In this document: positions 7,445-11,812 of the stretch, one piece after another
How positions within the stretch are numbered: the stretch's first letter is position 1
How the letters are laid out: every line of letters starts with the position of its first letter
Source: Methanobrevibacter sp. UBA412
GTDB lineage: Archaea; Methanobacteriota; Methanobacteria; Methanobacteriales; Methanobacteriaceae
DNA length: 11,812 bases
Assembly: GCA_002495685.1 (NCBI GenBank)
Contig: DAGJ01000002.1
Coordinates: 1-11,812 of the forward strand
Direction: 5' to 3'
The notes under the pieces: generated by a model
Seen by the model: only the letters and a program-made list of their open reading frames with translations
Database searches by the model: none
Told to the model about the DNA's origin: nothing
Translations under genes and position numbers: made by a program

Positions 7445-8140
7445 TTATTTTGGTGGATTTTTTATTTTAACCTTCTCTGCTGAAGGTAAATCGTATTCAT
7501 AAATATGAGCACTTATGGAATGGATTGTTACAGAACCCATTTTCACATCTCCACCTAATTCTTCAGAAACATAATGTGCAAGGTAAGATAATCCTACAGC
7601 ATTAGGGAACCATGCACCATAAATATCATGACTTCTCCATAAACCAGTAGTGTATAAAATATTATCACGTAATTTGAAATCTACAAGAATCATACAAGGT
7701 ACTTCTTCACGTTTAGTATCTTGGGTTGGATCCCATGTAACACTTATAGCACGACGAGACTCATTACAATTTTTTAACCTGTCAATTGCCACACGTATTT
7801 GATCTATACCTTCAAAGTGTGCTCTTAAACGATTACCATAAGTGTAGACGAAACCTGGATTTTCACTACTTGTGAATTGTTCACTATATGTTCTGAGTTT
7901 ATCCCCTTCCCAGAAATAATTATCAGGTATTCGTATTTTCTCAATTCTAGCTAGTTTATCACCAAAACCGAAAAAGTCCCCACCTAATTGGAAAGGATCA
8001 TTAATTGTTGTTACAACATTTAAAATTTCCTTGGTTAATGAACCACGTTCATCATTAACAAAATGTCCCTCTTTAACTATTTGGGTGACTATTTGCTCCC
8101 ATCCATCTGCTATTTGCTCAGCATCAAACTTATAAGACAT
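7445..8140 (-). CDS. thyA: Thymidylate synthase, archaeal ThyA type
   Basis: ThyA methylates dUMP to dTMP using a methylene-pterin, probably methylene-H4MPT in this organism. The 231 aa chain is shorter than bacterial ThyA but keeps the catalytic features: R129-R130 for phosphate binding, the nucleophile C149 in EVPCMILVDFK, RSHD (169-172), the substrate-contacting N180 in WFPN, and HSISAHIYEYD (207-217). This is the ThyA class, not ThyX. The SD GGGGAGT (8157-8151) lies 10 nt before the ATG, 21 nt after the metE stop. Its place between metE and mch links the methylene and methyl branches of H4MPT metabolism. The stop codon directly abuts the ATT repeat. Confidence 0.93.
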   Translation of the reverse strand: MSYKFDAEQIADGWEQIVTQIVKEGHFVNDERGSLTKEILNVVTTINDPFQLGGDFFGFGDKLARIEKIRIPDNYFWEGDKLRTYSEQFTSSENPGFVYTYGNRLRAHFEGIDQIRVAIDRLKNCNESRRAISVTWDPTQDTKREEVPCMILVDFKLRDNILYTTGLWRSHDIYGAWFPNAVGLSYLAHYVSEELGGDVKMGSVTIHSISAHIYEYDLPSAEKVKIKNPPK

Positions 8141-8161
8141 ATCCCTTTAAACTCCCCATTA

Positions 8162-9127
8162 TTATTTTTTTGTTGATAATTCATTATTTAATTTAATCAT
8201 TAATTTTAATTTATTTTTCGCTGTTTCCAATTTCATCTTCTTTAAACCACAATCAGGGTCCAATAAAATGTTATCCTCACCCATCACATCAATACCAGTT
8301 TGGATAATTTCACGAACCCTACTTTCTTCATCCAAGTCTTTAGATGCAGAATCCAAGCACCCTAATCCTAACTTTTTACCTTTTAAAAGATTTTTATGCT
8401 CCTTTAAAAGTTTAATATTATCATTATTTCCAGCAAACTCAAAATCCAATATATCAACAGGAAAACTAGTTAACTGTTTAAAAACACCTTTAAGATTACC
8501 ACAAGCATGCATCCCCACAGGAATATTAACCGTATCAACGATTATACTAATAGCTTCCTTAGCAACTTTCAAATCAACCATACCAGTAGAAAGGAAAGGT
8601 TCATCAATTTGAATATACTTACAACCAGCACCCTCCAAAGCAGAAGCTTCCTTACTTATAGCATGAGCATAATCAATGATAGCATGACCCTTCTCCTTAT
8701 AAAAAGATTCAATCCGTGAACTATGAACAATAGTAGAAGGACCAGTAATAATACCCTTAACACCTTTACGCTCAGCCTCCACACTTGATAAATTAGAATT
8801 CTTAATTAACTCATCAAGTTTATGCTCTGCAATCCGAACATCACCTACAGTAATATTATGATTTGAAGGTAAGATTTTACCAGTAATAACAGAAGAATTA
8901 TGCACATATGTGAAACCTGGAATATGCTTTACAAAAATTCCAACCATATCATCCCGAACTTGACCCTCAGTAACAATATCCAAACCTAAATTAAATTGTA
9001 ACTCAACAACCTCTTCAATAAGACGTTTATACGGATCATAAGCACCAAAAATGTTTAAAAACTTATCCCTACCAGATTCAGGGCTTTTAACTTCTAATGG
9101 AAAACTTCCAACAACAGTAGTAATCAT
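8162..9127 (-). CDS. metE: Methylcobalamin:homocysteine methyltransferase (MetE C-terminal-like)
   Basis: This protein makes methionine from homocysteine. The 321 aa chain corresponds only to the C-terminal catalytic half of bacterial cobalamin-independent MetE, as in the Methanothermobacter enzyme, which takes the methyl group from methylcobalamin. Probable zinc ligands are H207 and C209 (GMHACGN), E230 (DILDFEF) and C293 (DPDCGL). VVGSFP (5-10), TEGQVRDDM (53-61) and IQIDEP (172-177) are further family motifs. The physiological methyl donor in methanogens (a corrinoid protein or methyl-H4MPT-dependent carrier) is not shown here. The SD GGGAGA (9146-9141) lies 13 nt before the ATG. It follows the DUF1894 gene after 32 nt and precedes thyA by 21 nt, so one operon is likely. 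Confidence 0.92.
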   Translation of the reverse strand: MITTVVGSFPLEVKSPESGRDKFLNIFGAYDPYKRLIEEVVELQFNLGLDIVTEGQVRDDMVGIFVKHIPGFTYVHNSSVITGKILPSNHNITVGDVRIAEHKLDELIKNSNLSSVEAERKGVKGIITGPSTIVHSSRIESFYKEKGHAIIDYAHAISKEASALEGAGCKYIQIDEPFLSTGMVDLKVAKEAISIIVDTVNIPVGMHACGNLKGVFKQLTSFPVDILDFEFAGNNDNIKLLKEHKNLLKGKKLGLGCLDSASKDLDEESRVREIIQTGIDVMGEDNILLDPDCGLKKMKLETAKNKLKLMIKLNNELSTKK

Positions 9128-9159
9128 GAAAAAAATATACTCTCCCTTAAAAATTTAAT

Positions 9160-9471
9160 TTATTTTTTATCAATACTTAAAGAACGAATCTTCTGGATAT
9201 CCTCATCAGAAACAGGTAACTCAATAGCACCAGTACCATTACAAGGTTTAGTGTAAGTTAAAAGAACAGTACCCTCATCAGGATTCAAACCAATAGGAAT
9301 CGGAGGCACCCCAATAATCCGAACACCTAAAACCTTCTCACCCGGCTTCACATGAATAACTTCCTTAGAATTCTTAGTAATAACATCCCGAGCCAACTTA
9401 AAAGTAGATTGAGCTAAAAGAATCTTATAATCATCAGACTGCTGCAAATATGTTTCCAAACAAAAAGACAC
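9160..9471 (-). CDS. DUF1894 family small methanogen protein, GTG start
   Basis: This is a 103 aa protein that I match to DUF1894 (I recall MTH776 as the studied member, known only structurally). Visible features are KPGEKVLGVRIIGVPPIPIG (42-61), a Pro/Gly-rich turn region, and YTKPCNGTGAIELP (73-86) with a conserved-looking C77. No catalytic motif is clear and the function is unknown. The start is GTG at 9471-9469, supported by GGGGAGG at 9485-9479, which lies inside the last codons of the DUF1890 gene. The DUF1890 stop is only 2 nt upstream, so translation is probably coupled and the two proteins may act together. The family name rests on gene order and remembered sequence features; no search was run. 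Confidence 0.75.
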   Translation of the reverse strand: MSFCLETYLQQSDDYKILLAQSTFKLARDVITKNSKEVIHVKPGEKVLGVRIIGVPPIPIGLNPDEGTVLLTYTKPCNGTGAIELPVSDEDIQKIRSLSIDKK

Positions 9472-9473
9472 TC

Positions 9474-9944
9474 CTAATCCTCCCCTTCAAAATAATCCTT
9501 AAAAGCCTTATCAACCTGAACACGCAAAGGAGTAGGATTATGATAAGCACGAGCACTAACAATACCCGCATCAGTATTCTCCCGGACCTCCTCAGTGAAG
9601 TTATCTAATTCACCTTGATCACGTTGGAAAATAATAGCCAAAGAATCAATATTTAACAATTGATAATAAGTAACAAAATAAGAAACCGCAGCATCCTTAT
9701 GAATAATACCAACAAGCAAATCAAAAGAACCCTCTTCCAAATGATCAATTTCAGAATCAATATTAACCAAATCCTGAAGATAATATCTTTCAGGATCAGA
9801 AACCTTCAACAACTTAGAAGCAGCAGGATTACTAGAAACAGTCACATCAAAACCAGCCTTTCTAAGCTTATCCAAAACATACAAAGTAATAGGAGTCTGA
9901 GCAGGAGCCTCAGGACAACCAATCAAAATCAACGCTTTTTTCAT
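9474..9944 (-). CDS. DUF1890 family methanogen protein, Rossmann-like
   Basis: This 156 aa protein is probably DUF1890 (I recall MTH777, crystal structure 1KJN). It starts with a beta strand and glycine turn, KKALILIGCPEAPAQTP (2-18, C10), followed by a helix and a second strand (FDVTVSSNPAA), a Rossmann- or flavodoxin-like arrangement. FDLLVGIIHKDAAVSYFVTY (about 74-93) looks like a buried strand-helix unit. No known cofactor motif is complete and the function is unknown. It is the first gene of the metE-thyA-mch cluster, which suggests a link to C1, methyl or cofactor metabolism. The SD GAGGT (9960-9956) lies 11 nt before the ATG. Confidence 0.78.
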   Translation of the reverse strand: MKKALILIGCPEAPAQTPITLYVLDKLRKAGFDVTVSSNPAASKLLKVSDPERYYLQDLVNIDSEIDHLEEGSFDLLVGIIHKDAAVSYFVTYYQLLNIDSLAIIFQRDQGELDNFTEEVRENTDAGIVSARAYHNPTPLRVQVDKAFKDYFEGED

Positions 9945-10055
9945 AATAAATTAATACCTCACAAAAAAATAATTATATTAATTTATGATATCTGACTAAT
10001 AAAATAAAAAGGTTTTTAAAATATGAAAAATTTTTCTAAAAGAAATATTTATTAA

Positions 10056-10063
10056 TATATAAA
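10056..10063 (-). promoter_or_regulatory. Putative promoter of the DUF1890-metE-thyA cluster
   Basis: The minus strand reads TTTATATA through 10063-10056. Initiation about 25 nt downstream would fall near 10033 and give a leader of about 90 nt. A perfect 12-bp palindrome (GAAAAATTTTTC, 10025-10036) sits at the predicted start site. The whole 9945-10141 gap is AT-rich and gene-free, and also forms the trailer side of the CRISPR array, so a terminator for CRISPR transcripts may lie here too. Confidence 0.35.
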
Positions 10064-10141
10064 ACATACAAAAACAAGCAATATTTTTTTTCAATAACAA
10101 AAATAAATCTAACTTACCAACTTCACATCATTATTAAACAA

Positions 10142-10170
10142 ATTTTCATACAATTAAGTCTATTTTAAAG
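10142..10170. repeat. Degenerate terminal CRISPR repeat
   Basis: This copy differs from the consensus at positions 5, 6 and 11 (CT to TC, and T to A) and keeps the last 18 bases intact. Degenerate repeats normally mark the leader-distal end, so it probably is the oldest end of the array. The adjoining spacer (10171-10207) is AT-rich and contains AAAGTGTTA twice, 21 nt apart. Confidence 0.9.
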
Positions 10171-11174
10171 TAAAAGAAAGTGTTATAATTGAAATTAAAA
10201 GTGTTAAATTTCTATACTATTAAGTCTATTTTAAAGGGTGATTATGTTAGTATTTGTGAATGTTCACAAAACAATTTCTATACTATTAAGTCTATTTTAA
10301 AGGTGGATTTGAAGCTTGTACTAGTGAAACAAAAACAAATTTCTATACTATTAAGTCTATTTTAAAGCATTGTATGCGATTAATAATGCGGAGAATCTTG
10401 GATATTTCTATACTATTAAGTCTATTTTAAAGTCATCATTTGCCATAATGTTATTTGATACCTCACTTTATTTCTATACTATTAAGTCTATTTTAAAGAA
10501 AAAGGAACAGGAAGGAGAATATTATGATTTTTACATATTTCTATACTATTAAGTCTATTTTAAAGGTAATTTATAATAATGGAGTATTAAGCATGAATAA
10601 TTGATTTCTATACTATTAAGTCTATTTTAAAGTATTATGATGCGAAAACCGTGATAACTCCTGTTGTATTTCTATACTATTAAGTCTATTTTAAAGTTGC
10701 GATGTTTCATACCCAAAGAAGTAACAAAATTCTATTTCTATACTATTAAGTCTATTTTAAAGTAGACATTGACAAATCCACCTACAATGACCTTGAAAGA
10801 TTTCTATACTATTAAGTCTATTTTAAAGTTAAACTTACAATTAATATTATATTTTTTCCTATATAATTTCTATACTATTAAGTCTATTTTAAAGGGAAAA
10901 GCATTGTGTTGAAGTGGGTTTTGTTGTTAAATTTCTATACTATTAAGTCTATTTTAAAGTTTGCGTAAACTTGATTCTCCGAATTCACGTTCTCCTTATT
11001 TCTATACTATTAAGTCTATTTTAAAGCTGTTACTATTACTGTTGATGAAAATTTATGGGCTATTGCATTTCTATACTATTAAGTCTATTTTAAAGGAAGC
11101 CTATTTTACCAATAAGCTTAAATATAAACTACATTTCTATACTATTAAGTCTATTTTAAAGCGGTGCAAAATTA

Positions 11175-11263
11175 ATAAATCTAGTATATCAACTACAATT
11201 TCTATACTATTAAGTCTATTTTAAAGAATAAATTTATTTGTGCAGTTGATATACTAGCTTTAT
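11175..11263. repeat. Inverted near-identical 23-nt segments in two adjacent spacers
   Basis: The last 23 nt of the spacer at 11162-11197 (11175-11197) are the reverse complement of the last 23 nt of the next spacer (11241-11263), with 21 of 23 positions matching. The 43 nt between them hold one repeat copy and the first 14 nt of the second spacer. In a precursor transcript this could fold into a long stem. Confidence 0.9.
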
Positions 11264-11812
11264 ATTTCTATACTATTAAGTCTATTTTAAAGCAAACTAC
11301 GACAGCGACAACGACGGAGTAGAATTTAATTTCTATACTATTAAGTCTATTTTAAAGGTATTAGTATCAGAACCATTTGTTCCATCCACATAAATTTCTA
11401 TACTATTAAGTCTATTTTAAAGAAATGATAGCTTATTAGGATTCATTACCGATAGTAGTAATTTCTATACTATTAAGTCTATTTTAAAGCTTCTTCACCT
11501 TTACCTAGTAAGCTTCCAATATCATTATTTCTATACTATTAAGTCTATTTTAAAGTTTAAGCTACGCCTACGAAAACGGGGCAATAATAGGACCATTTCT
11601 ATACTATTAAGTCTATTTTAAAGTATATATGGTTGTCTGTTTGTTTATTGTGGTTTATAATTTCTATACTATTAAGTCTATTTTAAAGAAAAAACCAGGG
11701 GGATCCATACCCCCCCCAATACAATAATTTCTATACTATTAAGTCTATTTTAAAGACAAAAAGCGATTACTATTTAAACCGAATTTACATAAATTTCTAT
11801 ACTATTAAGTCT

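Larger units (their letters stand above)
10142..11812. CRISPR. CRISPR array, 29-bp repeats, 25 spacers, cut by right edge
   Basis: There are 25 complete 29-bp repeats and a 26th cut after 20 nt. Repeats start at 10142 (degenerate), 10208, 10274, 10339, 10404, 10470, 10537, 10604, 10668, 10734, 10800, 10866, 10931, 10998, 11067, 11133, 11198, 11264, 11329, 11394, 11461, 11527, 11595, 11660, 11727 and 11793. The plus-strand repeat begins ATTTCTATAC and ends TATTTTAAAG; copies 2-25 are identical. The 25 spacers are 35-40 bp, mostly 36-38. Read on the minus strand the repeat ends ATAGAAAT, close to the ATTGAAAT/C 5' handle of archaeal type I-B/III crRNAs. With the degenerate repeat at the low-coordinate end, this suggests minus-strand transcription, newest spacers to the right, and leader outside the window. 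No cas gene is present, so the subtype is inferred. Confidence 0.98.

Noticed and set aside
9945..10141. Left AT-rich flank as the CRISPR leader
   Set aside because: The adjoining repeat is degenerate and the repeat sequence suggests the opposite transcription direction, so this is more likely the trailer side plus the promoter of the DUF1890 cluster.
10171..10207. AAAGTGTTA repeated twice in spacer 1 as a possible regulatory or remnant repeat element
   Set aside because: Short words like this recur easily in AT-rich DNA, and no further copy or symmetry supports a function.
10370..11224. Plus-strand open frames inside the array (10370-10552 and 10961-11224) that encode repeated FYTIKSILK peptides
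   Set aside because: They are translations of the CRISPR repeat, with no ribosome-binding site and variable spacer-derived residues between repeats.

Overview
The window is about 11.8 kb of very AT-rich archaeal DNA. Archaeal-type PheT, methenyl-tetrahydromethanopterin cyclohydrolase (Mch) and a MetE-like methylcobalamin:homocysteine methyltransferase point to a hydrogenotrophic-type methanogen. The strong A+T bias, protein sequences and gene order (mch-thyA-metE-DUF1894-DUF1890, which I recall as MTH773-MTH777 in Methanothermobacter) fit Methanobacteriales, most likely a Methanosphaera or Methanobrevibacter relative. The genus is inference.

Layout. Positions 1-307 carry no convincing gene. 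A small His-rich membrane protein (308-664) and pheT (731-2380) are on the plus strand. From 2395 to 9944 every gene is on the minus strand. Three tandem paralogs of a QueG-like double-[4Fe-4S] protein (2395-4536) converge on pheT. Upstream of them is a C_GCAxxG_C_C redox-protein gene interrupted by one in-frame TGA (4623-5033). Next come a YjbQ/UPF0047 protein (5114-5521), an Fe-S flavoprotein (5780-6319), mch, thyA, metE, and two small methanogen proteins, DUF1894 and DUF1890.

The 9944-to-5780 block looks like a one-carbon cluster. Mch interconverts formyl- and methenyl-H4MPT, ThyA uses the methylene level, and MetE uses a methyl group for methionine. DUF1890 and DUF1894 are translationally coupled and head the cluster. 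mch probably has its own promoter, next to a perfect (ATT)14 microsatellite. Three oligo-T tracts after the flavoprotein look like the terminator of the block.

The right end (10142-11812) is a CRISPR array: 25 complete 29-bp repeats plus one cut by the window edge, and 25 spacers of 35-40 bp. All repeats are identical except the first (3 mismatches). That degenerate end repeat and the repeat sequence suggest transcription on the minus strand, with the leader and any cas genes beyond the right edge. No cas gene is visible.

The most interesting signals are in the spacers. Two adjacent spacers are near-perfect reverse complements over 23 nt, which places overlapping targets on opposite strands and suggests a TTR-type PAM. 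One spacer reads like the start of a surface adhesin-like/beta-helix protein, and three consecutive spacers each span what looks like a ribosome-binding site and start codon. Other points are the single-TGA interruption, the QueG-like triplication and the microsatellite at the mch promoter. I did not find a clearly new multi-gene system.
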